Shown here: in pieces, positions 1 to 6,282 of the stretch
Layout of the letters: each line of letters opens with the position of its first letter
Numbering within the stretch: position 1 is the stretch's first letter
Virus record (IMG/VR): IMGVR_UViG_3300020394_000421
Location: 1 to 43,223 of that record
Reading direction: 5' to 3' (one strand)
Origin: a virus
DNA: 43,223 bases
Translations under genes and position numbers: made by a program
The notes under the pieces: model-generated
Seen by the model: the letters and a program-made list of their open reading frames with translations, nothing else
Told to the model about the DNA's origin: nothing
The model's database searches: none

Positions 1-155
1 TCGTAAATCATCATACCTTCGTTTCTTAATTTTCCAACCATTGCAGCTGGAGATTTCAGATCAAATTTGTTCCTTAGAGTTTTCCAAGTAACATCAGCAC
101 CTGTATTGAATAGGTTTCTGATCTTTGCTGTTTTTGATAGTGCTTGTCTACCCAT
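1..155 (-). CDS. Small basic phage protein, 3' part cut by window edge
   Basis: The reading frame starts at 155 (MGRQALSKTAKIRNLF...) and runs off the left edge after 51 codons. The start is set by a good Shine-Dalgarno (AGGAGA, 8 nt before ATG). The visible part is basic; residues 18-48 (DVTWKTLRNKFDL through MVGKLRNEGMMIY) read like a winged-helix fold with a recognition helix, similar to small proteins encoded next to gp32 in marine T4-like phages. That DNA-binding reading is inference. It is the first gene after the promoter at 232-260. The C-terminus is outside the window. Confidence 0.75.
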   Translation of the reverse strand, partial: MGRQALSKTAKIRNLFNTGADVTWKTLRNKFDLKSPAAMVGKLRNEGMMIY

Positions 156-231
156 GATGTAGTTCTCCTTTTTCACTAAGTTTAAGAAATTTAACATGTG
201 TTACCTTTCTCTTATGTTTATACAAGTATCA

Positions 232-260
232 AGATAACACATATTAGGGGTTATTGTCAA
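232..260 (-). promoter_or_regulatory. Host-type (sigma70) promoter
   Basis: On the minus strand TTGACA (260-255) is followed by a 17-nt spacer and TTATCT (237-232). The spacer shares CCCCTAAT and TGTG with the promoter at 10398-10426. It lies just after the gp32 stop codon and would drive the gene starting at 155. Confidence 0.75.
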
Positions 261-283
261 GGGTTATTTTTTCCTTGATTTTC

Positions 284-1150
284 CTATGCGTTTGCAAGTT
301 TCTCAAAATATGACAGAGTATCATCTGTTGATTCTGCCGATTCAGTCTTCGTTTCTTTGGTATCCGACTTCTCAACTTCATCAATAGTTTCTGCGACATT
401 ACCGACCACAGTTTTACCACTTAAAACAATGTCGAGTCTAGTTTTTAGTTCGTCATATGATTTAAAGTTATCTGCAGCTGTAAACTCTTTGAGAGGATAT
501 GCTTTTTGACATACTGCTTCGATTTTTGCCTCATCCTCAAATAGTTTAGAAGATGACTCAAAATCCGATGTATCATAGTTCCAAAAACCAGCAACCTTTC
601 TAATCTTCAACTTGAAGTTAGCACCACTAAATGGGTCAAATGGATTGACAGGTTGTTCATCTTGAAACTCTGGTTGCATCGCAGCCAAAAGTTTATCATA
701 TATTTTCTTACCATATCTGAATAAGAAAACCTTACCTTCATTCTCTGGGTGTTTAGGGTCTGTTACTACATAAACGTTAGAGTAGTATTGTAACTTTCTC
801 TTTTGTTTTCTAGCAATTTCTTTATCAGACTCAGCACCTGTATTCCAAAGAGCCGTATTATATTCTGATACGGGGTCTTTCTGTCCAACAGTAGTTAGTG
901 AGTTTTCAATGTACCACTGACCAGTAGGTCCTTGAAATGCATGAGAATAAACTTTTGCCCATGGTAATTCTTCACCATGAACAGCTGGTAAGAAACGAAG
1001 TACAGCATAACCATTGCCAGATTTATCTAACTCTGGTTTCCATAGTCTCTCGTCTGTATATGATTTTTTCTCTTGTGGTTGATTTTCTTTAGTAACCGCA
1101 CCAAGCAATTTATCTAAAGAATTATTTTTACGTATGTTGTCTAATGACAT
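284..1150 (-). CDS. 32: ssDNA-binding protein gp32
   Basis: 288-aa homologue of T4 gp32 (301 aa), which coats single-stranded DNA and organises replication, recombination and repair. The N-terminal basic segment (NIRKNNSLDKLLG) is followed by the core-domain motif LDKSGNGYAVLRFLPA (residues about 41-56) and the YSNVYVVTDPKHPENEGKVF block typical of the OB fold. An acidic C-terminal tail (EVEKSDTKETKTESAESTDD) is the usual protein-interaction tail. The T4 zinc-binding Cys-rich loop is replaced by IENSLTTVGQKDPVSEY, with no cysteines there, so this form probably does not bind zinc. It follows 59 and 33 in the T4 order and has both a sigma70-type and a late-type promoter upstream. Confidence 0.96.
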   Translation of the reverse strand: MSLDNIRKNNSLDKLLGAVTKENQPQEKKSYTDERLWKPELDKSGNGYAVLRFLPAVHGEELPWAKVYSHAFQGPTGQWYIENSLTTVGQKDPVSEYNTALWNTGAESDKEIARKQKRKLQYYSNVYVVTDPKHPENEGKVFLFRYGKKIYDKLLAAMQPEFQDEQPVNPFDPFSGANFKLKIRKVAGFWNYDTSDFESSSKLFEDEAKIEAVCQKAYPLKEFTAADNFKSYDELKTRLDIVLSGKTVVGNVAETIDEVEKSDTKETKTESAESTDDTLSYFEKLANA

Positions 1151-1186
1151 TTTATTTCTCCTTATGTAAACGTATGTTATCGTATG

Positions 1187-1756
1187 TTAATTTGTATTAT
1201 TATTTATACAAGTTAATAGTGCCATTCTACACCTTTCCTTGTCTATTGTCAAGAACTTTTTATAGTTATTCATAAGATTTTTTATGTCTGTCCATATCAA
1301 GTCTTCTTGCCAATTCTTTTGATATTGAACTAAGTCGTCCAATATAATCATTGTTTCCAATGAAACTCTTTTACCTAGATACTCTCTTAATAATAATGGA
1401 TGAGTATCTTTCCACTCAAATAATTCCTCAAACTTATCAGCGTATGGTTCTATCTCGTTCTTAAAAGTGTATGTGAGAGACTCGGTTCTCTTCTTCCATT
1501 CTGTATAATATTCGTCCTCATACTTACCTACCCATCCACCTTTGACAATTACATAGTTTGCTATGAAATAGTTCTCTATTTCTTTTTTAGTCTTTAGTTT
1601 TCTAGCTAGTCTTGCAAAGAAAAACCTATCTTTTCTTTTGTAAAAACTATCTCTCTTTATCTTGGTCTTACCAGCAAACTTATGGTAATCATACTTGTTT
1701 TTAGAAAAGTGAGCTTTGATTGCACAATATGTTAGATATACATCTGCCGCATCCAT
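1187..1756 (-). CDS. 59: DNA helicase loader gp59
   Basis: 189-aa protein recognised as T4 gp59 (217 aa), which binds forked DNA and loads the gp41 helicase onto gp32-coated strands. The clearest match is the N-terminal half: YDYHKFAGKTKI followed by FYKRKDRFFFARLARK, then YFIANYVIVKGGWVGK, parallel to T4's YDVIKYNWCMRV, YQKRRDKYFFQKLSEK and LIFISNLVANQDAWIG. A SLETMIILDDLV segment matches the T4 FETFILLDSFL helix. Its ATG overlaps the gp33 stop by one base (TAATG), indicating translational coupling. The last codons contain the promoter elements that serve gp32. Confidence 0.9.
   Translation of the reverse strand: MDAADVYLTYCAIKAHFSKNKYDYHKFAGKTKIKRDSFYKRKDRFFFARLARKLKTKKEIENYFIANYVIVKGGWVGKYEDEYYTEWKKRTESLTYTFKNEIEPYADKFEELFEWKDTHPLLLREYLGKRVSLETMIILDDLVQYQKNWQEDLIWTDIKNLMNNYKKFLTIDKERCRMALLTCINNNTN
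1201..1208 (-). promoter_or_regulatory. T4-type late promoter box upstream of gp32
   Basis: Perfect TATAAATA on the minus strand, about 50 nt before the gp32 start. T4 late promoters consist of this single -10 element, read by sigma gp55 with co-activator gp33 and the sliding clamp. Confidence 0.6.
1224..1252 (-). promoter_or_regulatory. Host-type promoter for gp32, inside the gp59 coding end
   Basis: TTGACA (1252-1247), 17-nt spacer, TAGAAT (1229-1224) on the minus strand. It lies in the last codons of gp59, so gp32 can be made independently of 33-59. Confidence 0.7.
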
Positions 1757-1986
1757 TATATTGGTAACTTACCAACTCCACTATCACTTTTAATTAATTT
1801 AAGAGTTGAAGCATCTGCTTCTATTTTTTGTTTCAACGCTTTTGTAATTAATTTTGTTACTGTTTCAATTTCCATTTTATTTTTATCACAATATAACAGT
1901 ACTGAGTCTAAGTGATTTAAATTATTTTCACTAGAAATTTTTTCTATCTCTAATGAAAATTTTTTAGGAGTTAGTTTTGTAAGCAT
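1756..1986 (-). CDS. 33: Late-transcription co-activator gp33
   Basis: 76-aa protein placed exactly where T4 carries gene 33 (33-59-32). T4 gp33 bridges RNA polymerase beta-flap and the sliding clamp at late promoters. The internal pattern FSLEIEKISSENNLNHLDSV then IETVTKLITKALKQKIEADA parallels T4 FIIEKMVEEFGMSYLEATTA and ETQFAKFIPSGIIEKIQSEA. The ATG at 1986 is preferred over the adjacent TTG at 1989. The start lies inside the 3' end of the rubrerythrin gene. Assignment rests on position plus this weak pattern. Confidence 0.75.
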   Translation of the reverse strand: MLTKLTPKKFSLEIEKISSENNLNHLDSVLLYCDKNKMEIETVTKLITKALKQKIEADASTLKLIKSDSGVGKLPI

Positions 1987-2389
1987 CAAGAGTTCTCTGA
2001 AATTTACCTGCGTGAGATTTTTCAGCTTTTGCTAGTGTCTCAAACCAGTCACCAATTTCATCAAAACCTTCTTCTCTAGCTGTTCTTGCCATACCAGGAT
2101 ACATGTCTGTATATTCATGTGTTTCACCATGTATTGCAGATTTTAAATTGGCTTCTGTTTCGCCCATTGGTTCACCAGTTGCTGGATCACCGACCTCTTC
2201 CAAATATTCTAAATGTCCATGTGCGTGACCAGTTTCACCTTCTGCCGTGCTTCTAAATACTGCCGCAACATCTGGTGCGCCTTCTACATCTGCTTTTTGT
2301 GCAAAATAAAGATATCTTCTATTTGCTTGACTTTCACCTGAAAATGCATCTTTCAAGTTTTGTGCTGTTTTAGTTCCTTTTAAACTCAT
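1964..2389 (-). CDS. Rubrerythrin-like diiron protein (ferritin-like domain only)
   Basis: 141-aa four-helix diiron protein of the rubrerythrin family, which normally reduces peroxide in oxidative-stress defence. Visible motifs are SGESQANRRYLYFAQKA (first Glu), EGETGHAHGHLEYL (ExxH), HGETHEYTDMYPGMA and AKAEKSHAGKF (second ExxH). The C-terminal rubredoxin domain of classical rubrerythrins is missing, and the protein has no cysteine at all, so an external electron donor would be needed. Base composition looks more GC-rich than its neighbours, suggesting acquisition from a host. It starts about 27 nt after the tmRNA coding piece, with AAGGAAAT as ribosome-binding site, and its 3' end overlaps gp33. 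Confidence 0.9.
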   Translation of the reverse strand: MSLKGTKTAQNLKDAFSGESQANRRYLYFAQKADVEGAPDVAAVFRSTAEGETGHAHGHLEYLEEVGDPATGEPMGETEANLKSAIHGETHEYTDMYPGMARTAREEGFDEIGDWFETLAKAEKSHAGKFQRTLDAYKTNS

Positions 2390-2415
2390 AATATTTCCTT
2401 TTTTTATATTAAAAT

Positions 2416-2560
2416 GGCAAGTTTCTGTTGCCAGGTACTTGCCAACCCCGACAGGGTTAACCGCTAGGTTTAAGCTGCCATTGCAAAATTATTGTTTGCA
2501 CTTATGGTTGTGAATCCTCAGCAAAGATACTCGTCAGTAGTCGAAACCTATTTCACCCCC
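2416..2560 (-). ncRNA. ssrA: tmRNA coding piece with proteolysis tag
   Basis: Begins with the 5' acceptor strand at 2560, continues through the TTTCGAC signature and a resume context ATAAGT before GCA (2499-2497). The tag encodes A-N-N-N-F-A-M-A-A and ends in TAA (2472-2470). Downstream lie a hairpin AACCC/GGGTT (around 2460-2446) and a 7-bp stem GGCAAGT (2443-2437)/ACTTGCC (2422-2416) with CTG..CAG in its loop, the likely pseudoknot/3' end region. The exact 3' end is not defined. Confidence 0.85.
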
Positions 2561-2581
2561 TAAATCGAGGTTATCTAGGTT

Positions 2582-2640
2582 TGGTGGAGGTGTAGGGTAT
2601 CGCACCCTAGTCCTTACTGCTTTTCTACAAAGCTTCACCG
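2582..2640 (-). ncRNA. ssrA: tmRNA acceptor piece
   Basis: Contains a 5-bp T-stem TAGGG (2609-2605)/CCCTA (2597-2593) around a 7-nt loop TGCGATA, the 3' acceptor strand CACCTCC, discriminator A and CCA ending at 2582. The segment CAGTAAG (2620-2614) can pair with CTACTG of the coding piece, with one bulged A, to form helix H2. A small hairpin GCTTT/AAAGC (2633-2619) precedes it. The 5' processing site near 2640 is approximate. Confidence 0.85.
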
Positions 2641-2650
2641 AATTCAAATA

Positions 2651-2658
2651 TATTTATA
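2651..2658 (-). promoter_or_regulatory. T4-type late promoter box for tmRNA
   Basis: Perfect TATAAATA on the minus strand, overlapping the -10 region of the host-type promoter at 2653-2682. The predicted start lies only a few bases before the acceptor piece. This gives the tmRNA a route to expression both early and late. Confidence 0.55.
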
Positions 2659-2682
2659 CCACGATTAACCTTGATTTGTCAA
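2653..2682 (-). promoter_or_regulatory. Host-type promoter for tmRNA-rubrerythrin-33-59
   Basis: TTGACA (2682-2677) and, after 18 nt, TATAAA (2658-2653), or GTATAA after 17 nt. Predicted start near 2646, just before the acceptor piece. The preceding gene ends at 2692, so there is no room for a riboswitch leader. Confidence 0.75.
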
Positions 2683-2691
2683 GGGTTAATT

Positions 2692-3138
2692 TTATAATTC
2701 TTTGATTAAATTGATTGATATAGAATTAGTTTCTTGACCATGCTCTAGTATTTGAAATCCTTTACCAGTTGCTAATATACATGCCATATTGTATTGACTA
2801 TGCCATTCAAATACTGTAAATGTTCCATTATTAAAGTTAACAGCTGTAAAAATTATTACACTAGTTTTTTCACCATCAGGTTTAACTAGTTGACCAGCAC
2901 CCATAAATGCTCTGTATTCTTCTCTAAGTTCTAATATAGTGATGAAGGCATCACCATTCTGACAAAGTGTTGGTTTTTGTACAAAAAAAGGATTAGGACC
3001 TGGTGGTACAGTTTTTTCAATCTCTGGTTTAATACCTTCAGACCAATCAGTTTCAGGTGCTTCATTTGCGTATGCACTATTAAATAATAATACACTAACC
3101 AGTAGGGTTAATATCTGCAAAAATCGGTTCATTAACAT
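2692..3138 (-). CDS. Secreted/periplasmic protein of unknown function
   Basis: About 148 aa from MLMNRFLQ (alternative in-frame start at 3132; the frame is open further upstream to 3168). The N-terminus is a clear Sec signal peptide: basic start, hydrophobic LTLLVSVLLF, and an AYA-N cleavage site. The mature part has two cysteines about 70 residues apart (TLCQNG, NMACIL) that could form a disulfide, and a TSVIIFTAVNFNNGTFTVFEWHS stretch rich in beta strands. I do not recognise the family with certainty. The 5' end overlaps the exonuclease gene by about 40 nt. Envelope location is inferred from the signal peptide. Confidence 0.8.
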   Translation of the reverse strand: MLMNRFLQILTLLVSVLLFNSAYANEAPETDWSEGIKPEIEKTVPPGPNPFFVQKPTLCQNGDAFITILELREEYRAFMGAGQLVKPDGEKTSVIIFTAVNFNNGTFTVFEWHSQYNMACILATGKGFQILEHGQETNSISINLIKEL

Positions 3139-3793
3139 TTTCTTTCTGAAAGTCTGATACAATTTCATCTATTATAGGAACATACTCTTTTTTGTCCTTA
3201 ACAAACTCTTGTACCACACCATCCTCTGTTACGACCAAAATCACAATCTGATCGATTGATTGAGCAGTACGCTCTTCAAACATTTCAGCATATGCTGACG
3301 CCTGAATGTAGTAGTTTTGATTATATTCCTCTTTACGTTCCTTTGCTGAGGTTTTGAAGTCAATAACTGATAAGACACCATCGTATTCGGCAATGCAATC
3401 AACTCTACCTGCTAATTTGTATTTATCAGAATACAAAGCTATTTCTTGAGCCCGAATGTTGTCAATCTTGCATAGAACCTTTGTGCTTAATTGTTGGAAC
3501 AAACAATAAGGTAAGAAATCCTTTTTATGCTTGTCTATATCAAAATTATTATTAAGATAGTCTTCACACATATGGTGAACCTTGGTACCTCTTGACGCAG
3601 CAGTTCTTGATATATAGTTTGCTACATCTTCACCAACTCGTTTACGCCACTCAAACAAACCTTTTTTGTTTCGTGTAGATAATACGGTAGTTATAGATGG
3701 GTACTTGTTACCATCTGGTGTTACATAATATCTTTTCTTATCAATAGTTTCTGTTACCAACTCTGGTAACGTCACAGGTACATGTTTAAACAA
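3095..3793 (-). CDS. PD-(D/E)XK exonuclease (RecB/Cas4/MGME1-like)
   Basis: 232-aa protein with the nuclease core GRVDCIAEYDGVLSVIDFKTS: Asp132 in motif II and Asp145-x-Lys147 in motif III. An upstream RGTKVHHMCEDYL helix (His74, Glu77) matches the RecB-type N-terminal motif, and a later Q-rich helix (YNQNYYIQASAYAEMFEE) matches motif QxxxY. This is the typical layout of single-domain RecB-family exonucleases that digest DNA in phage recombination or host DNA breakdown. The start ATG overlaps the end of the lysozyme gene by 8 nt. Substrate polarity cannot be read from sequence. Confidence 0.85.
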   Translation of the reverse strand: MFKHVPVTLPELVTETIDKKRYYVTPDGNKYPSITTVLSTRNKKGLFEWRKRVGEDVANYISRTAASRGTKVHHMCEDYLNNNFDIDKHKKDFLPYCLFQQLSTKVLCKIDNIRAQEIALYSDKYKLAGRVDCIAEYDGVLSVIDFKTSAKERKEEYNQNYYIQASAYAEMFEERTAQSIDQIVILVVTEDGVVQEFVKDKKEYVPIIDEIVSDFQKENVNEPIFADINPTG

Positions 3794-4235
3794 TTCCTAT
3801 TACCCTCATTCTATCACATAGACGTTCAGCTCTATTAGTAACTTGTCGATACCAACCTGAGTCTTCCATCTGATTTGCAGCTTCTTCCCAATTTTGCTCA
3901 TCTACAGCTGCTTTCATTTTTTTAAATTTGCTTAATCTAGGACGACCCATATTAAACATCATATTTGCTATTATTTGTTTTGCTTCTTCTGGTAGTGTAT
4001 CAAAGTTAGGATAGAGAATTTTACACTCATCTATCATAACTTGACAATCTTTATCAAATAATTCGTTTACTCTTTCCTCAGATACAGGTGTTCCTACTGG
4101 TTGACCATATTCTGGGTCTGATTCTAAAATCAAATGTCCTATACCACAAGTTGGGTAACCCAAATGATCTTTATATATTTCGTATTTTACTCCCTCGTCT
4201 ATTGCGAGTTGCTCTCTTAATTTTACTATATCCAT
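3786..4235 (-). CDS. T4-type lysozyme (endolysin, GH24)
   Basis: 149-aa muramidase that cleaves the glycan backbone of peptidoglycan. The catalytic triad of T4 gpE (Glu11, Asp20, Thr26) is present as Glu14, Asp23 and Thr29 in DEGVKYEIYKDHLGYPTCGIGH. The C-terminal lobe keeps MMFNMG and SGWYRQVTNRAERLCDRMR, matching T4 NMVFQMG and SRWYNQTPNRAKRV. No signal peptide is visible, so it would need a holin. Its stop overlaps the exonuclease start, and it follows PhoH by a one-base TAATG overlap, so it is embedded in a replication/repair cluster rather than beside the spanin-like genes near 34 kb. Confidence 0.95.
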   Translation of the reverse strand: MDIVKLREQLAIDEGVKYEIYKDHLGYPTCGIGHLILESDPEYGQPVGTPVSEERVNELFDKDCQVMIDECKILYPNFDTLPEEAKQIIANMMFNMGRPRLSKFKKMKAAVDEQNWEEAANQMEDSGWYRQVTNRAERLCDRMRVIGIV

Positions 4236-4945
4236 TATTGCTCCATACCAAGACCTAGTTTGGTCTTCTCTATTAAATACTCTCTAATGAAACCAGATCG
4301 TACAATATCTGCGATTGTATATTCTGTCACATTAAAAGACTTCATGTTTTCTACAATTCTTAAAAAATCATGTAGACCATTTCTTTCGTTTGTTCTAATC
4401 AAGTCTGTCTGAAAAAAATCACCAGCAAATGCTATTTTAGAATTTTGACCTACCCGTGTTATGATAGTATCTAGTTCATGAAAGTTTAGATTTTGACACT
4501 CATCCACAATTATTATAGAGTTATCAAATGTCAATCCACGTAAAAATGAAGTTGACATAAAGTACATTGAACCTTGATTAATCAATCTATCATATAACAT
4601 ATTAAAAGCTTGTTCGTTAGGTTGTTGAAACATAAACTGAACCATGTTTCTATATGGTATTTGATATAATGCTGATTTATCTTCTTCGTCACCAGGTAAG
4701 AATCCTATCTCTCTGGTTGGAATAAGTGATCTAACCAATACAACTTTATCGTATTGTGATTTAATGTTTAAAACATCTTGAAATGCTTTGTAAAGTAAAA
4801 CAAACGTTTTACCTGTTCCAGCTGCACCAAATACAAATTGGTGTTTACCTTCATCCCAAGATTTAAAGACTTGCTCTTGGTTGTCGCCAATAGGCTTCAA
4901 CTTAAGCATATCCTCTAATCTAACATCTGTTTTATTTTTCGACAT
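4235..4945 (-). CDS. phoH: PhoH-like ATPase
   Basis: 236-aa P-loop ATPase of the PhoH family, very common in marine phages; its role in infection is unsettled (phosphate stress and RNA metabolism have been proposed). Walker A is GAAGTGKT (residues 40-47), Walker B is NSIIIVDECQN, and a sensor-type motif KIAFAGDFFQTDL follows. Length is typical for phage forms, which lack extra RNA-binding domains. The ATG overlaps the end of the next upstream gene (4932-5162) by 14 nt. Confidence 0.95.
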   Translation of the reverse strand: MSKNKTDVRLEDMLKLKPIGDNQEQVFKSWDEGKHQFVFGAAGTGKTFVLLYKAFQDVLNIKSQYDKVVLVRSLIPTREIGFLPGDEEDKSALYQIPYRNMVQFMFQQPNEQAFNMLYDRLINQGSMYFMSTSFLRGLTFDNSIIIVDECQNLNFHELDTIITRVGQNSKIAFAGDFFQTDLIRTNERNGLHDFLRIVENMKSFNVTEYTIADIVRSGFIREYLIEKTKLGLGMEQ

Positions 4946-5162
4946 ATTTCTTTGTATCTTCTTTTACAAAGTATTTATCTATCATTGACAATAGGTCATC
5001 ATAATCTGCAATAATTCTAACTTCTTTTTCTATGGTTTCAATAACGTCTGGGTGCTCTGCAATACCCATAGGTTTTTGTAACAATACTTCTACGTTAGCA
5101 ACATGTTTATCTATGTGACCTTTTGCATGAGATTGAAATGCTTTTATTAGTTCATTCCTCAT
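4932..5162 (-). CDS. Conserved small T4-like phage protein
   Basis: 76-aa protein beginning MRNELIKAFQSHAKGHIDKHVANVEVLLQ. The pattern (HAxGHIxKHVANVEV, then IAEHPDVIETIEKE) resembles a small conserved protein of T4-like cyanophages whose function is not known to me. It is acidic overall and predicted to be helical, without membrane segments or cysteines. It overlaps both neighbours by a few bases, consistent with one polycistronic unit ending in phoH and lysozyme. Confidence 0.8.
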   Translation of the reverse strand: MRNELIKAFQSHAKGHIDKHVANVEVLLQKPMGIAEHPDVIETIEKEVRIIADYDDLLSMIDKYFVKEDTKKYVEK

Positions 5163-5458
5163 TTTATTAGTCCTCGCTTTCTTAATATACTTTTTGCTTT
5201 TAGTTTACCGTGTGACTCATTAGAACCAAATCTTTCTGCAAGTGGTGAATTAGGATGGTTTGATGCTATCTTTTGCATAACCTCTTTCATTCCACCATCG
5301 ATTTTAGTTCTATCTCCTACTCCACCAACAATATTAATTGTTGTTGGTGCTTGTTTGTATCTAGGATTTTCTTTTAGAAACTTTTCTAATTCATCATAGC
5401 TACAAAATTCTTCGTATATATCGTCTGTCTCTGTGTCTCTAATATGATAAGTTGGCAT
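5159..5458 (-). CDS. Conserved phage protein, FmdB/zinc-ribbon-derived N-terminus
   Basis: 99-aa protein. The N-terminus MPTYHIRDTETDDIYEEF has the shape of the FmdB-type regulatory domain (MPxYxxxxxxxG...F) but lacks the CxxC zinc ligands; only one Cys is present. Similar proteins occur in T4-like marine phages beside phoH. The C-terminal KLKAKSILRKRGLIK is basic and could bind nucleic acid (inference). It overlaps the next gene by 4 nt. Confidence 0.75.
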   Translation of the reverse strand: MPTYHIRDTETDDIYEEFCSYDELEKFLKENPRYKQAPTTINIVGGVGDRTKIDGGMKEVMQKIASNHPNSPLAERFGSNESHGKLKAKSILRKRGLIK

Positions 5459-5721
5459 TAATCAGTACCTTCAGGCTTAACTTCATCTGTAAGTACCAAT
5501 GGTTGTAACTCTTCTAATTTATCTCTTAACTTTGTATTTTCTCTTCTTAATTCTCTAACAGACGCCATTTTAGTTCGTAACTCACCATTTGTTTCTTGAT
5601 GATACCTATTAAGTTCTTGTAAATTTTTTATCTCATTAATTAAATCTTCCCTTGATAACTTGTCAAAGTTTTTTATCTTAGGATGATCGTCAACTACGTA
5701 ATTCTTTAAGTCCTTTGTCAT
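5458..5721 (-). CDS. Coiled-coil protein of unknown function
   Basis: 87 aa from MTKDLKNYVV. I chose the ATG at 5721 because GGGAGG lies about 12 nt upstream, whereas the longer form from 5763 has no ribosome-binding site and would overlap the preceding gene by 74 nt. Residues 20-70 are a strong heptad-type coiled coil (EDLINEIKNLQELNRYH, then LRRENTKLRDKLEELQPL). No catalytic motif is visible. It is probably a scaffold or partner-binding protein. Confidence 0.7.
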   Translation of the reverse strand: MTKDLKNYVVDDHPKIKNFDKLSREDLINEIKNLQELNRYHQETNGELRTKMASVRELRRENTKLRDKLEELQPLVLTDEVKPEGTD

Positions 5722-6244
5722 ACCAGATTGGAACCTCCCTATTTTTCCATGTTGCAAATTCATTTTTATAATTTATATAGTAGTTCTTATATGCCTGTAT
5801 CACATCATTTGTTTTACAATCTTCTGGCATACATTGTGGTAATTCTGTTACTGGCCCATGTGGAATATTCATTGGGCATCTTTGTAACAAGAAAGATGGT
5901 TTGGCTGCACCATGTATTTTTCCGTATCTATGTTTAAACTCTCCAAGAGTTGCCATATATAAGAAAAATAATTTGTAATAATTACCTGATGTTTTTCTTA
6001 CCCATATACCATCTGGGTGTTTAATGTGTGATGCTTTGTATAAGATATCTTCTCGTTCATCATCTAGTCGCCATCGTTTTGCTTTACGACCAGTCTTAGT
6101 TTCACCGATGTACTCAGTTCCATCAAGAACCCTATGAGCAGTACTCAGTAATTGAGCATACTCAATGGGCATCTTGACAATGTGTTTATCACAATGCATT
6201 TCTGCACATTCACTAGGGTTAGTGTGTAATTCAAATATATTCAT
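5690..6244 (-). CDS. Conserved marine-phage protein with CDKHIVKM motif
   Basis: 184-aa protein starting MNIFELHTNPSECAEMHCDKHIVKMPIEYAQLLSTAHRVL. This N-terminal signature (short strand, then CDKHxVKM and a helix) recurs in T4-like marine phages, but I know no experimentally defined function. Conserved-looking Cys, His and Asp residues near the N-terminus, plus a HxxHPxxxW motif (HIKHPDGIWVRKTSGNY), suggest an enzyme, possibly metal dependent. The -10 box at 6259-6254 ends only 9 nt before this ATG, so a transcript from it would be almost leaderless. Confidence 0.8.
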   Translation of the reverse strand: MNIFELHTNPSECAEMHCDKHIVKMPIEYAQLLSTAHRVLDGTEYIGETKTGRKAKRWRLDDEREDILYKASHIKHPDGIWVRKTSGNYYKLFFLYMATLGEFKHRYGKIHGAAKPSFLLQRCPMNIPHGPVTELPQCMPEDCKTNDVIQAYKNYYINYKNEFATWKNREVPIWYDKGLKELRS

Positions 6245-6253
6245 TATGATTCC

Positions 6254-6282
6254 ACTATACTAGGTTTAAGAGTTGTTGTCAA
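6254..6282 (-). promoter_or_regulatory. Host-type promoter inside the lipoprotein gene end
   Basis: TTGACA (6282-6277), 17-nt spacer, TATAGT (6259-6254) on the minus strand. The -35 is within the last codons of the lipoprotein at 6266-6940. The predicted start lies about 3 nt before the ATG at 6244. Confidence 0.65.

Larger units (their letters stand above)
2416..2640 (-). ncRNA. ssrA: Two-piece (circularly permuted) tmRNA gene
   Basis: The minus strand first encodes the acceptor piece (2640-2582), then a 21-nt intervening segment (2581-2561), then the coding piece (2560-about 2416): the permuted order found in Alphaproteobacteria. The ends form a 7-bp acceptor stem, GGGGGTG (2560-2554) with CACCTCC (2592-2586), including a G3-U70 wobble, the alanine identity mark, and an encoded A-CCA (2585-2582). 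GGTTTCGAC in the D-arm region and GGAC just before the T-stem match tmRNA signatures. The tag frame reads ANNNFAMAA-stop (2499-2470). tmRNA with SmpB rescues stalled ribosomes and tags the products for proteolysis. No CDS competes here. Confidence 0.93.

Noticed and set aside
1987-1989. TTG start for gp33
   Set aside because: An ATG follows immediately at 1986 and is preferred; the N-terminus differs by only one residue.
2641-2692. Glutamine riboswitch before the tmRNA, as I recall reported for a related methylophage
   Set aside because: Only about 10 nt separate the preceding gene from the -35 box, and I could not find the core motif text of glnA-type riboswitches here or in other gaps.
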